Numbered from the stretch's first letter, positions 9,913 through 20,126 are shown. The stretch is 64,000 bases of DNA from Pseudoselenomonas ruminis (GCF_008271295.1 NZ_VTOY01000006.1:62001-126000); one strand, 5' to 3'. Numbers and translations: made by a program. The notes: generated by a model not told the origin, from the sequence alone.

Positions 9913-11337
9913 TTACATCTTTTGGATTCGCTCGACGAGTTCGTTCAAGATACCGCCGAGTTTGATGTCGGATTCTTTTTCTTTGCTGATTTTATCGCAG
10001 GCATGCAGTACCGTAGTGTGGTCACGGCCACCGAAGAAGTTGCCAATCTGCGGCAGCGACGTATCGGTGAGTTCGCGGCAGAGGTACATGGCAATCTGGC
10101 GCGGGTAGGCAATGCTGCGGGTGCGCTTCTTGGCGTGCAAATCATCAATTTTTATCTTGAAGTAAGAAGCGACGATTTCCTGGATTACTTCCATCGTAAT
10201 CTCTTTGGTCTTGTTGTTCGGGAATACGTCCTTGAGTGCTTCGGCGACGAGATCCGTGGTGACTGGCTTCTTGATGAGGGAAGCATAGGCGACGACACGC
10301 GTCAAAGCGCCCTCAAGTTCACGGATATTGCTGTCGATGCGGCTGGCAATATAGACCATGACATCGTTTGGTACACTGAAATGGTCCAGCTGTGCCTTAT
10401 TCTTTAAGATGGCAATACGCGTCTCGAGGTCTGGTGCCTGGATATCGGTGATAAGACCCCATTCAAAGCGGGAACGCAGGCGGTCTTCGAGGCGCTCAAC
10501 TTCGCGCGGCGGACGGTCGGAGGACAGGATAATCTGTTTTTCCGCGTCATGCAGCGTGTTGAATGTATGGAAGAATTCCTCCTGCGTACTGGTCTTTCCG
10601 GACAGGAACTGGATATCATCGACGAGCAAAACATCGATGTTCCGGTATTTCTGGCGGAATTTCTCGGCGTTGCCTTCCTGAATGCTGCGGATAATCTCGT
10701 TGGTGAACTGCTCACTGGAGACATAGAGAACGCGCATTTCCGGGTGGTTGTGAAGGACGCGGTTGCCGATGGCATGCATCAGATGGGTTTTGCCGAGTCC
10801 AACACCGCCGTACATGAAAAAAGGGTTGTAGACCTTGCCCGGCGATTCGGCGACAGCCATGGCGGCTGCATGAGCAAAGCGGTTGCTGCTGCCCGTTACG
10901 AAGGTGTCGAAGGTATATTTCGGGTTGAGTGAGGCACTGTCGCCGGCGGCAACTATGTGCATATCGCTGCCTTCGGCCGTGGTGCTGGTATCCCCATTGT
11001 GGCTGAAAAGTGTACCCTGATCTGGAGTATCTATCGGTGGACGGCGTACTGGTTCAGCGGCCGGTTCCGGTTCAGGCGTTTTCTCCGCTTCAATAACTTT
11101 CATGACAATCTTGCGCTGGCTGCCGACTACGGCAGTCACTGCGTCCTCAAGTATCGTCAGGTAATGGCTCGTAATCCAGTCCTTGGCCATAGCCGTCTGC
11201 GTGCCAAGAACAAGATCGGATTCAGTCAGGGAGATTGGCTGAATCGGGTCGAGCCACTTGAAGGCTGAACCTGCGAGCTGATCTCTCATATTGTTGAGTA
11301 TCTGCTCCCAGATTGCCTGCAATTCTGCTTGCTCCAT
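9913..11337 (-). CDS. dnaA: Chromosomal replication initiator DnaA
   Basis: AAA+ initiator that binds DnaA boxes and opens oriC. Domain I ([20 protein letters not shown]), a Pro/Glu-rich linker (about 90-130), Walker [17 protein letters not shown], Walker [14 protein letters not shown], the arginine-finger region and domain IV signature [14 protein letters not shown] are visible. Length 474. The flanking spacers are rich in its own binding sites, so autoregulation is likely. Confidence 0.98.
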   Translation of the reverse strand: MEQAELQAIWEQILNNMRDQLAGSAFKWLDPIQPISLTESDLVLGTQTAMAKDWITSHYLTILEDAVTAVVGSQRKIVMKVIEAEKTPEPEPAAEPVRRPPIDTPDQGTLFSHNGDTSTTAEGSDMHIVAAGDSASLNPKYTFDTFVTGSSNRFAHAAAMAVAESPGKVYNPFFMYGGVGLGKTHLMHAIGNRVLHNHPEMRVLYVSSEQFTNEIIRSIQEGNAEKFRQKYRNIDVLLVDDIQFLSGKTSTQEEFFHTFNTLHDAEKQIILSSDRPPREVERLEDRLRSRFEWGLITDIQAPDLETRIAILKNKAQLDHFSVPNDVMVYIASRIDSNIRELEGALTRVVAYASLIKKPVTTDLVAEALKDVFPNNKTKEITMEVIQEIVASYFKIKIDDLHAKKRTRSIAYPRQIAMYLCRELTDTSLPQIGNFFGGRDHTTVLHACDKISKEKESDIKLGGILNELVERIQKM

Positions 11338-11376
11338 TAAAATAACCCTTTCTGCTTATAGAATATGTAGAAAGCT

Positions 11377-11610
11377 TTTTCCACAGGTGAATATTTTTAT
11401 CCACATTGTTATCCACAGGTGTGGATAATTGAAGGTTTCCCTAGGAGAAGAGGCGGGAAATATGGATAAGTTCACGGGAGTTTCAATTCGCGTGATTTTC
11501 AGGTGCTGTGGAGTTTTCCGCACAATAATCAACAATATCTTATCAGAATAAAACCAAGTTATCAACAGTTTTTAAGGGGATAACCTGGTAAATCGATTAT
11601 TTTATCCACA
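11377..11610. other. oriC: DnaA-box cluster upstream of dnaA
   Basis: Boxes seen: TTTTCCACA 11377, TTATCCACA 11397, TTATCCACA 11409, reverse TGTGGATAA 11420, reverse TATGGATAA 11461, TTATCAACA 11559 and TTATCCACA 11602. The segment 11520-11605 is AT-rich and a candidate unwinding region. The location between divergent dnaA and rpmH is the standard Firmicute origin. Confidence 0.88.
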
Positions 11611-11640
11611 ATACAGCGGAAAAAATGCACAGGGAAAATC

Positions 11641-11669
11641 TTGACACCTCTTAGGGCGTAGGCTATAAT
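11641..11669 (+). promoter_or_regulatory. Consensus promoter of rpmH operon
   Basis: TTGACA (11641-11646), 17-bp spacer, TATAAT (11664-11669): a perfect sigma-A-type promoter. It gives a leader of roughly 100 nt before rpmH. Confidence 0.92.
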
Positions 11670-11779
11670 TTACGGTGAGTCTTAGTGCGGGGGTATCCGC
11701 GCTAGCATAAAGAAGATCTGATGCTTTGCTTCTATACGAATAGAAAAATCAGAAATCAGCATAAGGAGGTGTTTAAGGA

Positions 11780-11914
11780 ATGAAACAGACTTATCAGCCG
11801 AACAACCATTGGAGAAAGAAGACCCATGGCTTCCGTGAGCGCATGAAAACGAAAGGCGGCCGTCTCGTTCTGAAGAGAAGACGCCAGCGCGGTAGAAAGA
11901 AGCTTTCGGCATAA
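11780..11914 (+). CDS. rpmH: 50S ribosomal protein L34
   Basis: A 44-residue basic protein starting [20 protein letters not shown] and ending RGRKKLSA, which is the L34 signature. AAGGAGGTG lies before the ATG. It is the first gene of the rightward cluster rpmH-rnpA-yidD-yidC-jag. Confidence 0.97.
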   Translation: MKQTYQPNNHWRKKTHGFRERMKTKGGRLVLKRRRQRGRKKLSA

Positions 11915-11924
11915 ATTTTACAGT

Positions 11925-11950
11925 AAGGTCACTTAGGTGGCCTTTTCTTT
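11925..11950 (+). terminator. Hairpin after rpmH
   Basis: GGTCAC pairs with GTGGCC (one G-T pair), followed by TTTTCTTTT. A partial terminator could set the usual excess of L34 over downstream products. Confidence 0.6.
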
Positions 11951-12012
11951 TAGTTATCATTTGGTTTCGGAGTTAATCCGAATCGTTTTTATAGATATTG
12001 GTGAAATTACGA

Positions 12013-12387
12013 ATGCTTACATTACCGAGAAAGAAAATGCTTAAGCGTCGCAGTGATTTTCAGCGGGTATATCGTACCGGCCGTTCGTGGGCGAATCGGT
12101 ATTTCGTGTTGTATGTATTTGAGACAGACTGCCTCGACGGCAAAGTCGGTTTTGCCGCAGGCAAGAAACTCGGCTGTGCTGTTGTCCGCAATCGTGTAAA
12201 GAGACTGCTGCGTGAGAGCTATCGCAAGAATCAGGCGATGATTCGTCCGGGACTTGCCCTGCTGCTCGTCGGGCGCAAGGGCATGGTTGACGTGAAATGC
12301 GATGCCGTGGAAAAGTCGTTTGTCTCATTGGGGCGCAAGGCGGGAATCTTTACAGATGCCGCTTTGAACAGAAAGAAGGATAAATGA
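12013..12387 (+). CDS. rnpA: Ribonuclease P protein component
   Basis: Protein subunit of RNase P (5' tRNA maturation). It has the typical start [17 protein letters not shown] and the RNR-type motif [19 protein letters not shown] at 12013 is chosen because GGTGA lies 9 bp upstream; in-frame TTG and GTG codons at 11998 and 12001 lack a site. 124 residues. Confidence 0.95.
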   Translation: MLTLPRKKMLKRRSDFQRVYRTGRSWANRYFVLYVFETDCLDGKVGFAAGKKLGCAVVRNRVKRLLRESYRKNQAMIRPGLALLLVGRKGMVDVKCDAVEKSFVSLGRKAGIFTDAALNRKKDK

Positions 12388-12596
12388 TGAAAAAGGCGCT
12401 GCTGCTGCTGATTAAGTTCTATCGAAACTTTATTTCGCCGCTGAAGCCGCCTTCCTGCCGTTATATTCCGACTTGTTCGGAATATGCGCTGATTGCCGTG
12501 GAAAGATACGGGGCGCGCCGTGGTGGCTGGCTGGCATTGAAGCGTATTTTGCGCTGCCATCCGTTCCATGAGGGCGGTTATGACCCCGTTCCATAA
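12384..12596 (+). CDS. yidD: Membrane protein insertion efficiency factor YidD
   Basis: A 70-residue YidD family protein with the hallmark [20 protein letters not shown] and [20 protein letters not shown]. The start overlaps the rnpA stop (ATGA). It assists YidC-dependent insertion and sits in the conserved rnpA-yidD-yidC order. Confidence 0.96.
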   Translation: MMKKALLLLIKFYRNFISPLKPPSCRYIPTCSEYALIAVERYGARRGGWLALKRILRCHPFHEGGYDPVP

Positions 12597-12633
12597 GTTG
12601 TTGGTTTAGTTTTTTAGATTAGGACGTGATGGT

Positions 12634-13302
12634 TTGGGTTTCTTTGGAACGTTATTTGCACCGATTGAGAATCTTCTGCACTTCGTGCTCGAGATGTTAT
12701 ATTCGCTGACGAGCATGGCTGGCTTTGGCAGCTATGGTATGGCGATTATCCTGCTTACGATTATCATCAAGATGCTGATGTATCCGCTGACGGTTAAGCA
12801 GGTAAAATCCATGAAGGCGATGCAGGAACTTTCGCCGAAAATGAAGAAGATTCAGGAGAAATATAAGGATAATCCGCAGGTCATGCAGCAGAAAATCGGT
12901 GCCCTGTATAAGGATGCCGGGGTTAATCCGCTGGCTGGCTGCCTGCCGCTGCTCATTCAGATGCCGATTCTGATGGGCATGTATTATGCGTTGTTTAATT
13001 TTACGTATCCGTCGGCTGAGGCGGCACAGTTCCTGTGGCTGCCGAGTATGTCTGACCCGGACCCGATTTATGTGCTGCCAATCCTGTCGGCACTGACGAC
13101 GTTCCTCCAGCAGAAAATGACGACGACGGAAATGAATCAGCAGATGAAGGTCATGATGACGGTTATGCCGCTCTTCATCGGCTGGATCAGCTTGAACTTC
13201 CCATCTGGTCTGGTACTGTACTGGGTAACGATGAACATCGTACAGATTGTTCAGCAGTGGTGGATGTATCGTGGTGAGGATAAAACGAAGGAGGCTGCCT
13301 GA
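12634..13302 (+). CDS. yidC: Membrane protein insertase YidC/OxaA
   Basis: A 222-residue short YidC of Gram-positive type, without the large periplasmic domain. The segments MAIILLTIIIKMLMYPLTVKQ, the cytoplasmic hairpin MKKIQEKYKDNPQVMQQK and GCLPLLIQMPILMGMYYALF are typical. No signal-peptidase II lipobox is visible, unlike many Bacillus SpoIIIJ proteins. The start is a TTG with AGGA 9 bp upstream; the nearby ATG is out of frame. Confidence 0.93.
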   Translation: MGFFGTLFAPIENLLHFVLEMLYSLTSMAGFGSYGMAIILLTIIIKMLMYPLTVKQVKSMKAMQELSPKMKKIQEKYKDNPQVMQQKIGALYKDAGVNPLAGCLPLLIQMPILMGMYYALFNFTYPSAEAAQFLWLPSMSDPDPIYVLPILSALTTFLQQKMTTTEMNQQMKVMMTVMPLFIGWISLNFPSGLVLYWVTMNIVQIVQQWWMYRGEDKTKEAA

Positions 13303-13303
13303 T

Positions 13304-14065
13304 ATGGCAGATGTATTAGAAGCATCGGGAAAAACAGTCGAAGAGGCAATTGCTTCGGCGGCTTCAAAACTTGGTGTCACGACGGATTTGCTTGACTATA
13401 AGGTCATCCAGCAGCCATCAAACGGTTTTTTTGGCTTGTTTGGGGCAAAGCCGGCCCGCATTGAGGCAGCCGTAAAGGCCCAGCCGGCAGCGGAAAAGAA
13501 AGAAAAAGCTGCGAAAGAGGAATCGCTGGAACCGGCGGCTTTGGCAGCAGATGCCGAATCGGTTGAGGAGCAGGCGAAGATTGCCGAAGAATTCCTGCGC
13601 GACGTATTCAGCGCGATGAAGCTTGATGTCAAGATTGAGCGCGGCCAGTCCGAGGAAGGGATTCTCTTCCAGCTCATCGGCGAGAATCTCGGCATTCTGA
13701 TTGGCAAACATGGCCAGACGCTTGATTCGCTTCAGTATCTGGCAAATCTTGCGGCCAACCGTGGTATTTCCGAGAATCGCGCCCGCATCATCATCGATAT
13801 CGAAAACTATCGCTCACGGCGTGAGGAAACGCTCGTGAGACTGGCTGGCCATCTGGCAGAGAAGGCCTGCCGCATCGGGGAAGAGGTTCACTTGGAGCCG
13901 ATGAACCGTCATGAGCGCAAAATCATCCATATGGCGCTTCAGGACAACCGCCGTGTGAGCACTTATAGCGCTGGCGATGAGCCGCGCCGTTATGTGGTGA
14001 TTGCACCGAAACGCCGCCGCCGTTCCCGCAGGAATTACAGCGAACCGCGTTTTGACGAAGAATAA
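13304..14065 (+). CDS. jag: RNA-binding protein Jag/KhpB
   Basis: Three domains in order: Jag-N (DVLEASGKTVEEAIASAASK), a charged Ala/Lys/Glu linker, a KH domain (IGENLGILIGKHGQTLDSLQ) and an R3H domain (RRVSTYSAGDEPRRYVVI). The basic tail is RRRRSRRNY. The protein binds RNA, usually with KhpA, and affects division. ATG 13304 follows AAGGAGG and overlaps nothing; yidC stops just before it. 253 residues. Confidence 0.95.
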   Translation: MADVLEASGKTVEEAIASAASKLGVTTDLLDYKVIQQPSNGFFGLFGAKPARIEAAVKAQPAAEKKEKAAKEESLEPAALAADAESVEEQAKIAEEFLRDVFSAMKLDVKIERGQSEEGILFQLIGENLGILIGKHGQTLDSLQYLANLAANRGISENRARIIIDIENYRSRREETLVRLAGHLAEKACRIGEEVHLEPMNRHERKIIHMALQDNRRVSTYSAGDEPRRYVVIAPKRRRRSRRNYSEPRFDEE

Positions 14066-14091
14066 AATAGCTATCAGGCAAGAGAGCTGTG

Positions 14092-14126
14092 AAAGGGCTG
14101 TCTCATTTTGAGGCTGCCCTTTTGTG
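14092..14126 (+). terminator. Hairpin between jag and mnmE
   Basis: AAAGGGC pairs with GCCCTTT, with inner CTCA/TGAG pairing, followed by TTTTG. Possible partial terminator. Confidence 0.5.
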
Positions 14127-14145
14127 TATAATGAGAGGTAATAAC

Positions 14146-15528
14146 ATGCAACAAGGGGATACGATAAGTGCTATTGCGACGGCCCAGGGAGAGGGCGGTA
14201 TCGGCATCATAAGGATAAGCGGCATAAACGCCATCGGAACTGCCGATAAAGTCTTCCGGGCTGCCAGTGGCAGGAAACTGGCTGATTATGAGACCCAGCG
14301 GGCTGTATTTGGCCATATTGTCGATGTTCAGGGAGATGTGGTGGATGAAGCCATGGTGCTGTTGATGCGCGCACCGCATTCCTATACCAAAGAGGATGTC
14401 GTGGAGCTCCAGTGTCATGGCGGCCTGATGCCGCTTCGCAAGACACTGGCCCTTACCTGGCAGGCTGGTGCCAGACCGGCCGAGCGCGGTGAATTTACCA
14501 AGCGGGCCTTTTTGAATGGACGCCTTGACTTGTCACAGGCGCAGGCTGTTATGGATGTCATCAGTGCTAAGACCGAGCGCTCGCTTAAAATGGCAACAGG
14601 GCATCTTTCGGGGCATTTTTCCGAGGGAATACGGGCCATGCGCCATACGATTCTCGGCCAGATTGCGCATCTGGAAGCTGCCATTGACTTTCCCGAGGAT
14701 GAAGTCGATGATGTGGTAATGGTTGAGGTAGAGCAAAATGTGGTTGATGTACGCAACAAAATCCAAAAACTCCTAAAGACCGCCCAGACTGGCCGCATTC
14801 TTAAGGATGGTTTGATGACGGCTATCGTCGGCAAGCCAAACGTGGGAAAGTCCTCGCTGCTCAACGCCCTGCTGCGTGAGGAACGGGCGATTGTGACGGA
14901 CATTCCGGGGACGACGCGTGACTCTATCGAAGAATATGCCAATGTCGGCGGGGTGCCGCTTCGCATCATCGATACTGCCGGCATCCGCGCGACAGATGAC
15001 CTGGTGGAGCAGATTGGTGTCGATAAGGCCCGTTCCTATGTCAATCAGGCGTCGCTGGTATTGGCGCTCTTCGATGCGTCGCGGGAGCTAACGGCCGAGG
15101 ATGAGGAGATTTTCTCGCTGATTGAAGGACGGGATGCCATCGTGCTGCTCAACAAATCGGATTTGCAGCCGGTGCTCGATGAAAACATGCTGCGGGAAAA
15201 AACGGCGGCGAAGGTGCTGGTCATTTCCACGGTAACGGAACACGGTCTTGATAATCTGGCCGAGGCAATCCGCCAGAAGGTATACGATGGCGGTTTAGAC
15301 GCTGGTGATGAAGGTGCTTTTGTCAACGATGAGCGGCAGGCCGAGATCCTGCGGCAGGCAGATGGCCACTTGGCGGCGGCCCTGCGGACCATCGAGGTGC
15401 AGATGGGCCTTGATTTCATCTCCATTGATTTGCGCTCGGCCTGGGAGAAACTCGGCGAGCTTACGGGAGAGACGGTCGGCGAAGATATCATCAATGAGAT
15501 TTTCTCGAAATTCTGTATTGGCAAATAA
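14146..15528 (+). CDS. mnmE: tRNA modification GTPase MnmE
   Basis: With MnmG it makes the carboxymethylaminomethyl modification of U34 in tRNA. The N-terminal folate-binding domain (TISAIATAQGEGGIGIIRIS), GTPase motifs GKPNVGKSSLLNALL, TTRDSIEE, DTAGI and NKSD, and the C-terminal CIGK are intact. ATG 14146 is preferred because GAGAGG lies just upstream; that gives 460 residues, close to the family norm. Confidence 0.96.
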   Translation: MQQGDTISAIATAQGEGGIGIIRISGINAIGTADKVFRAASGRKLADYETQRAVFGHIVDVQGDVVDEAMVLLMRAPHSYTKEDVVELQCHGGLMPLRKTLALTWQAGARPAERGEFTKRAFLNGRLDLSQAQAVMDVISAKTERSLKMATGHLSGHFSEGIRAMRHTILGQIAHLEAAIDFPEDEVDDVVMVEVEQNVVDVRNKIQKLLKTAQTGRILKDGLMTAIVGKPNVGKSSLLNALLREERAIVTDIPGTTRDSIEEYANVGGVPLRIIDTAGIRATDDLVEQIGVDKARSYVNQASLVLALFDASRELTAEDEEIFSLIEGRDAIVLLNKSDLQPVLDENMLREKTAAKVLVISTVTEHGLDNLAEAIRQKVYDGGLDAGDEGAFVNDERQAEILRQADGHLAAALRTIEVQMGLDFISIDLRSAWEKLGELTGETVGEDIINEIFSKFCIGK

Positions 15529-15541
15529 AGAAGAAGGTTGA

Positions 15542-17446
15542 TTGATTTTGGATAAAAATGTGTTCGTAGCAGACAGCTATGATGTTATTGTAGTAGGTGC
15601 CGGCCATGCCGGCGTTGAGGCAGCCTTGGCCGCTGCCCGCATTGGCTGCCGCACGCTTTTGGCAACGCTGTCGATGGATAATATTGCCATGATGCCCTGC
15701 AACCCGTCGGTAGGCGGGCCGGCCAAAGGCCATCTGGTCCGTGAGCTCGATGCGCTGGGCGGCGAAATGGGCGTCAACGCCGATAAGACCTGCATCCAGT
15801 TCCGCATGCTCAATACGGGCAAGGGCCCGGCTGTCCATGCCCTGCGTGCGCAGGCCGATAAAAAGCTTTATCAGTTTACTATGAAAAAGACCTGTGAGGA
15901 TACGGAGAATCTCGATGTCAAACAGATTCTCATCGACAAGCTGCTGCTGGATGGGGATAAGGTAAAAGGCGTTCAGGTTGAGACGGGAGAAATCTACGAG
16001 GCAAAGGCTGTTGTCATGGCTACGGGAACGTATCTGAGGGGCCGTATCATCATCGGTGAGCATACCTATACGGGTGGTCCGAATGGCCAGCGGGCCGCGA
16101 TGAAATTCTCAGATTCCCTGCTGGAGGCAGGCGTGCGCCTGATGCGTTTCAAAACGGGAACGCCGGCCCGTGTCGATGCCCGGACGCTGGACTACGATAA
16201 GATGGAAATCCAGCCGGGGGATGAGGAGTGCCGGAACTTTTCCTTTATGAGCGACGAGACGACCCGCGAGCAGATTCCCTGCTGGCTGACTTATACGAAC
16301 GAAAAGACCCATAAAATCCTGCGGGATAATATGCATCGGGCACCGATGGCTAACGGTATCATCGAGGGAATCGGGCCGCGCTACTGCCCGTCGATTGAAA
16401 CGAAGATTTTGCGCTTCCCGGACAAAGAGCGCCATCAGCTGTTCCTGGAGCCGGAAGGACTAAATACCAATGAGGTCTATGTACAGGGCATGTCTACCAG
16501 TATGCCCATGGATGTTCAGCTGGAATTTTTGCGGACGATCCCAGGACTGGAGCATGCGAAAGTAATGCGGGCAGGTTACGCCATCGAATATGACTGCATC
16601 GACCCGACGCAATTAAAGCCGACGCTGGAGTTTAAGGATATTCACGGTTTCTTCTCGGCCGGTCAGGCAAATGGCACGTCCGGTTATGAGGAGGCGGCCG
16701 CTCAGGGCATCATTGCCGGCATCAATGCGGCTATGTTTATCAAGGGCGAAGAGCCGCTGGTATTAAAGCGCAGTGATGCCTATATCGGCGTGCTGATTGA
16801 TGACCTCGTCACTAAGGGAACCAGTGAGCCCTATCGTATTATGACGAGTCGGGCCGAATACCGGCTGCTGCTGCGGCAGGATAATGCCGATCAGCGCCTG
16901 ACGCCATTGGGGCGTCGGGTAGGGCTCGTAAAAGATGACCGGTGGGAACGCTTTACGAAAAAACAGACGGCAATCCAGCAGGCGATGGAATATCTCAAGA
17001 AGAATTCCATTAATCCGACGCAGGAAATAAAGGAGAAACTCCGTGAGGCCGGTATCGAGCCGATTCGCAACGCAACGAGCTTTTATGAACTGCTGCGCCG
17101 TCCGGATGTGGATTACGCCAAGCTGCAGGAAAGTTTCAATCTGCCGGATTTGGAACCGGAGGTACGCCAGCAGGTAGAGATTTCCATTACCTATGAAGGC
17201 TATATCAAAAAACAGCTGGAGCAGGTCGAGCATATGGAAAAATTGGAAGAAAAACTCCTGCCAGAGGATATCGACTATCAGCAAGTGCCGAGCCTGCGCG
17301 ATGAAGGCCGGGAAAAGCTGGCCAAAATCCGTCCGCGTTCTGTTGGGCAGGCCAGCCGTATCAGCGGCGTTTCGCCGGCGGATATATCGGTGCTCCTCGT
17401 ATGGCTCGAACAGCAGCGCCGCATTCAGGATAAGAAAGAGGGTTGA
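15542..17446 (+). CDS. mnmG: tRNA modification enzyme MnmG (GidA)
   Basis: FAD-dependent partner of MnmE. Rossmann motif [19 protein letters not shown], the signature [20 protein letters not shown] and the C-terminal [18 protein letters not shown] are present. Length about 634. The start is TTG (15542, or 15548) after AGAAGG; no ATG fits. It begins 13 bp after mnmE. Confidence 0.96.
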   Translation: MILDKNVFVADSYDVIVVGAGHAGVEAALAAARIGCRTLLATLSMDNIAMMPCNPSVGGPAKGHLVRELDALGGEMGVNADKTCIQFRMLNTGKGPAVHALRAQADKKLYQFTMKKTCEDTENLDVKQILIDKLLLDGDKVKGVQVETGEIYEAKAVVMATGTYLRGRIIIGEHTYTGGPNGQRAAMKFSDSLLEAGVRLMRFKTGTPARVDARTLDYDKMEIQPGDEECRNFSFMSDETTREQIPCWLTYTNEKTHKILRDNMHRAPMANGIIEGIGPRYCPSIETKILRFPDKERHQLFLEPEGLNTNEVYVQGMSTSMPMDVQLEFLRTIPGLEHAKVMRAGYAIEYDCIDPTQLKPTLEFKDIHGFFSAGQANGTSGYEEAAAQGIIAGINAAMFIKGEEPLVLKRSDAYIGVLIDDLVTKGTSEPYRIMTSRAEYRLLLRQDNADQRLTPLGRRVGLVKDDRWERFTKKQTAIQQAMEYLKKNSINPTQEIKEKLREAGIEPIRNATSFYELLRRPDVDYAKLQESFNLPDLEPEVRQQVEISITYEGYIKKQLEQVEHMEKLEEKLLPEDIDYQQVPSLRDEGREKLAKIRPRSVGQASRISGVSPADISVLLVWLEQQRRIQDKKEG

Positions 17447-17448
17447 AG

Positions 17449-18162
17449 ATGTTTCGGGAAGAGATGAAAAAAGCCGCCGAGGCTTACGGAATTTCGCTGA
17501 CGGAAGGGCAGTTGGAGCAGTTCAATCGTTATTATGAACTGCTCGTAGAGTGGAATAAAGTCATGAACCTTACGGCGATTACGGAACCGCATGAGGTAGC
17601 TGTCAAGCACATGATTGACTCCCTTACGGCATATGATAAGGAATACTTTACCGAAGGGGTATCGGTAATCGACGTTGGTACGGGGGCTGGTTTCCCGGGA
17701 ATCCCCTTGAAGATTTTTGACCCTACGATTAAGCTGACTTTGATGGATTCCCTCAACAAGCGGGTAAAATTCCTGCAGACTGTCGTCGAGGAGTTGGGGT
17801 TGCAAGCGGTGGAATGCGTCCATGCCCGGGCGGAGGAAGGTGCTCGCAACAAGAAATACCGGGAGCAGTTTGATCTGGCAGTATCGCGCGCAGTGGCGCG
17901 GCTGCCAATTCTCTGCGAATATTGCATGCCGTTTGTCAAACGCGGCGGTAAATTCCTGGCATTAAAGGGCATGCAGTATCAGGAGGAAGAAAAGGAGGCC
18001 GCCAAGGCCATCAAGGTAATGGGCGGCAGTAAGGTAAATACGCGCCCGGTTCATTTGCCTGGGCTTGATGATGTGCGGGCTGTGGTGGAAATAACCAAGG
18101 GCATGCCAACGCCAAAAGCCTACCCACGCAAAGCAGGCACGCCAGTAAAAAATCCATTATAA
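17449..18162 (+). CDS. rsmG: 16S rRNA (guanine527-N7)-methyltransferase RsmG
   Basis: SAM-dependent methyltransferase (GidB). It contains WNKVMNLTAITEPHEVAVKH, the SAM site VIDVGTGAGFPGIPLKI and VSRAVARLPILCEYCMPFVK. ATG 17449 with AGAGGG is preferred. 237 residues. In many Firmicutes parAB follow directly; here about 10 kb of other genes intervene. Confidence 0.96.
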   Translation: MFREEMKKAAEAYGISLTEGQLEQFNRYYELLVEWNKVMNLTAITEPHEVAVKHMIDSLTAYDKEYFTEGVSVIDVGTGAGFPGIPLKIFDPTIKLTLMDSLNKRVKFLQTVVEELGLQAVECVHARAEEGARNKKYREQFDLAVSRAVARLPILCEYCMPFVKRGGKFLALKGMQYQEEEKEAAKAIKVMGGSKVNTRPVHLPGLDDVRAVVEITKGMPTPKAYPRKAGTPVKNPL

Positions 18163-18174
18163 CGCGAAGCGGAA

Positions 18175-18190
18175 TGTTCCACGTGAAACA
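18175..18190. other. parS-like site 1
   Basis: TGTTCCACGTGAAACA differs at one position from the parS consensus TGTTTCACGTGAAACA bound by ParB/Spo0J. It also lies within a longer GGAATGTT/AACATTCC palindrome just after rsmG. Confidence 0.85.
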
Positions 18191-18224
18191 TTCCGCAATA
18201 GCCTTTATGATAATGGCAGAAAAA

Positions 18225-18250
18225 CGCTTCCTGAATAGGGAGCTTTTTTT
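18225..18250 (+). terminator. Terminator after rsmG
   Basis: GCTTCC pairs with GGGAGC (one G-T pair), followed by a run of seven T. Confidence 0.75.
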
Positions 18251-18258
18251 CTCAAATA

Positions 18259-18364
18259 GCTATTCCCAAAAATCATACAATGATGTAGCGTTTTCCTCAC
18301 CTTAAAAGAAAAAATGAATCTCATGTAAAAAATGAGCAATTGGAAGATAATTATTGGGAATAGC
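18259..18364. repeat. Separated inverted repeat upstream of secreted protein gene
   Basis: GCTATTCCCAA (18259-18269) and TTGGGAATAGC (18354-18364) are perfect 11-bp inverted arms 84 bp apart in AT-rich DNA. The role is unknown. The rest of 18163-18473 holds parS, the terminator and a possible -10 (TATAAT, 18407). Confidence 0.5.
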
Positions 18365-18473
18365 AGGATTTTTTGGTTAGAAAGAGAAATAAAAAAGGTG
18401 TATGCATATAATATGAAGTGTGATATTGTAAGGATAACAGCTCATAGGGATAACGAACGAGGAGGAGTTTATC

Positions 18474-19340
18474 GTGAAAAGGATTTTCATTGCTGGTGCG
18501 CTGTGTGCTGCCTTTTGGGGAATAGGAAGTTTGAATGTAAATTCATATGATGTTGGAATGAGGGTTGCGTCTGCGCAACAACCATCTTTGTCGATAAACC
18601 AGCGAGAGCTGAAAAAAAGTCCAGACCATCAAGTATCAGATGTTTATACTAGAGCGCATCATTTAATTTATGGAGATAAGGCACCATTGGGCCCTGATGG
18701 ACGTGTTAGAATTGCTTTGGTCATAAATGGCGATGAAGATATGGTGGTGGAAAATCGAGTAAAGAACCAGATATATCAGCAGATAAGAGATAAGTTTCCA
18801 CGAGAAAGTTTCGCCATTATGAAAGGGACTGATATCAATACATATTTGCTAGAAAAAGCTGAGAACGATAGGGCTTTATCAAAAGGAAGAAATTTTTCAC
18901 AACCTTCATCGAGGTATACGCTAAATGAAAATGGCGTGTCAGAAAAACATGGAGAAAGTGTTTTTAGCAATAAAACAAATGATGTTGATGATATGCCTGT
19001 AGGGAATCGGCCACGTGGGTTGGCAGATATGCGTTTAAATGACTACGTAGAGGCAGGTCGGCGTTTAGATTACGATTACGTTTTTGTTTTGACTATGACT
19101 TTGAGCAATAGGGTGAAATACCAAAAAGGTTTACTTCCGATCTTCACTACCCATACAAGTGAACAGAATATATGGATGAGAGCTCGTTTTGTGGATGTAA
19201 AAAAAGAACATTATGTATATAGAAATGATTTGCCAGCAAAGGGTGAGGCACATAATGGACATTTTAATGGTCGTATCTACGAGCAATCGGTTAACACAGT
19301 TATGAAAGAAATTTTGGATGATATTGCGATAACAGAATAA
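18474..19340 (+). CDS. Secreted protein of unknown function
   Basis: I do not recognise a family. GTG start with GAGGAGGAG upstream. A signal peptide (KRIFIAGALCAAFWGIGSLN and cleavage after AQQ or similar) leads a 288-residue protein with a GRVRIALVINGDEDMVVENR region and a C-terminal RRLDYDYVFVLTMTLSNR region. This could be a periplasmic nucleotide- or ligand-binding fold, but that is only an impression. The gene and its leader are clearly more AT-rich than the neighbouring housekeeping genes, suggesting later acquisition. Confidence 0.7.
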   Translation: MKRIFIAGALCAAFWGIGSLNVNSYDVGMRVASAQQPSLSINQRELKKSPDHQVSDVYTRAHHLIYGDKAPLGPDGRVRIALVINGDEDMVVENRVKNQIYQQIRDKFPRESFAIMKGTDINTYLLEKAENDRALSKGRNFSQPSSRYTLNENGVSEKHGESVFSNKTNDVDDMPVGNRPRGLADMRLNDYVEAGRRLDYDYVFVLTMTLSNRVKYQKGLLPIFTTHTSEQNIWMRARFVDVKKEHYVYRNDLPAKGEAHNGHFNGRIYEQSVNTVMKEILDDIAITE

Positions 19341-19353
19341 ATGAAGAATTGGG

Positions 19354-19390
19354 AAGACCGTTGTCTGGAAAGGGAGCGGTCTTTTTTATT
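19354..19390 (+). terminator. Terminator
   Basis: AAGACCG pairs with CGGTCTT, followed by TTTTATT. Confidence 0.8.
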
Positions 19391-19470
19391 CATGGGAAAA
19401 AATGAAGGGAATATTTACTTACACGGAGAATTGTACAAGAGATGAAACAACTATTTTGAGGTGATATATT

Positions 19471-20115
19471 ATGAAACGTTTGGTTCGTTTTTGTATAGTG
19501 GGGCTTTTTTTGTCCCTTTTGGGAAGTTCTTGGGTATATGCAGCTGAAAGTGAAAAAAATGGAAATGAGTCTACTGTATCAAGTAACAGGAATGCAGATG
19601 ATTGGTTTACGAGACCAGATGAAACAAAATCTATAACTACTCAGTCAGAAGAGTCAAAGACGAAGCAGAAAGACAAAGAGGCGAAGCGCTTTGTGGAGCT
19701 GTTGAAGGATAACGGATTTACCTATTATCTGGATACGAAGAATGCCCGCTGGATTCAGATGCCTCATTCGGGCAATGAATATATTGCCGATGTTTGGATA
19801 AAGCTGGTTCAGACGGAGGAAAGTGGTGAGTACAGTTACCCGCCGAAATATTTCCTGACACATTACTACGTCCGTCCGAATACCCAGCAGATTCAGTTCT
19901 TGAGTGAGCTCGAGGTAACCGGCCGGCCGGATAATGCCATCAAAGAGCGTCCGTACAGCATGCAGAACTGGGAAAACCTCGTGCCGGGGTCGGTGGAGGA
20001 TGAACTCTATCACGGCATCGTAAAAAATATGAAGAAGAATCGTCTGGGGGGCAAGTCCAGCAATGGTATGAGTGTGCGCGATATGATAGAGGAATATTTG
20101 AGGATTTCGCTCTGA
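19471..20115 (+). CDS. Secreted protein of unknown function
   Basis: A 214-residue protein with a clear signal peptide (hydrophobic VRFCIVGLFLSLLGSSWVYA, cleavage likely after YAA) and a Ser/Thr/Lys/Glu-rich linker (about 28-75). The globular part (YYLDTKNARWIQMPHSGNEY, KYFLTHYYVRPNTQQIQFLS) probably lies in the periplasm or on the surface. The linker segment is AT-rich and the C-terminal half has the GC content of the chromosome. Family not recognised. The start ATG has GAGGTG 8 bp upstream. Confidence 0.75.
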   Translation: MKRLVRFCIVGLFLSLLGSSWVYAAESEKNGNESTVSSNRNADDWFTRPDETKSITTQSEESKTKQKDKEAKRFVELLKDNGFTYYLDTKNARWIQMPHSGNEYIADVWIKLVQTEESGEYSYPPKYFLTHYYVRPNTQQIQFLSELEVTGRPDNAIKERPYSMQNWENLVPGSVEDELYHGIVKNMKKNRLGGKSSNGMSVRDMIEEYLRISL

Positions 20116-20126
20116 TAAGCGGCGGT

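Noticed and set aside
18332-18550. A 72-codon frame overlapping the first secreted protein gene
   Set aside because: Different frame from the signal-peptide protein, no ribosome site, ends inside it.
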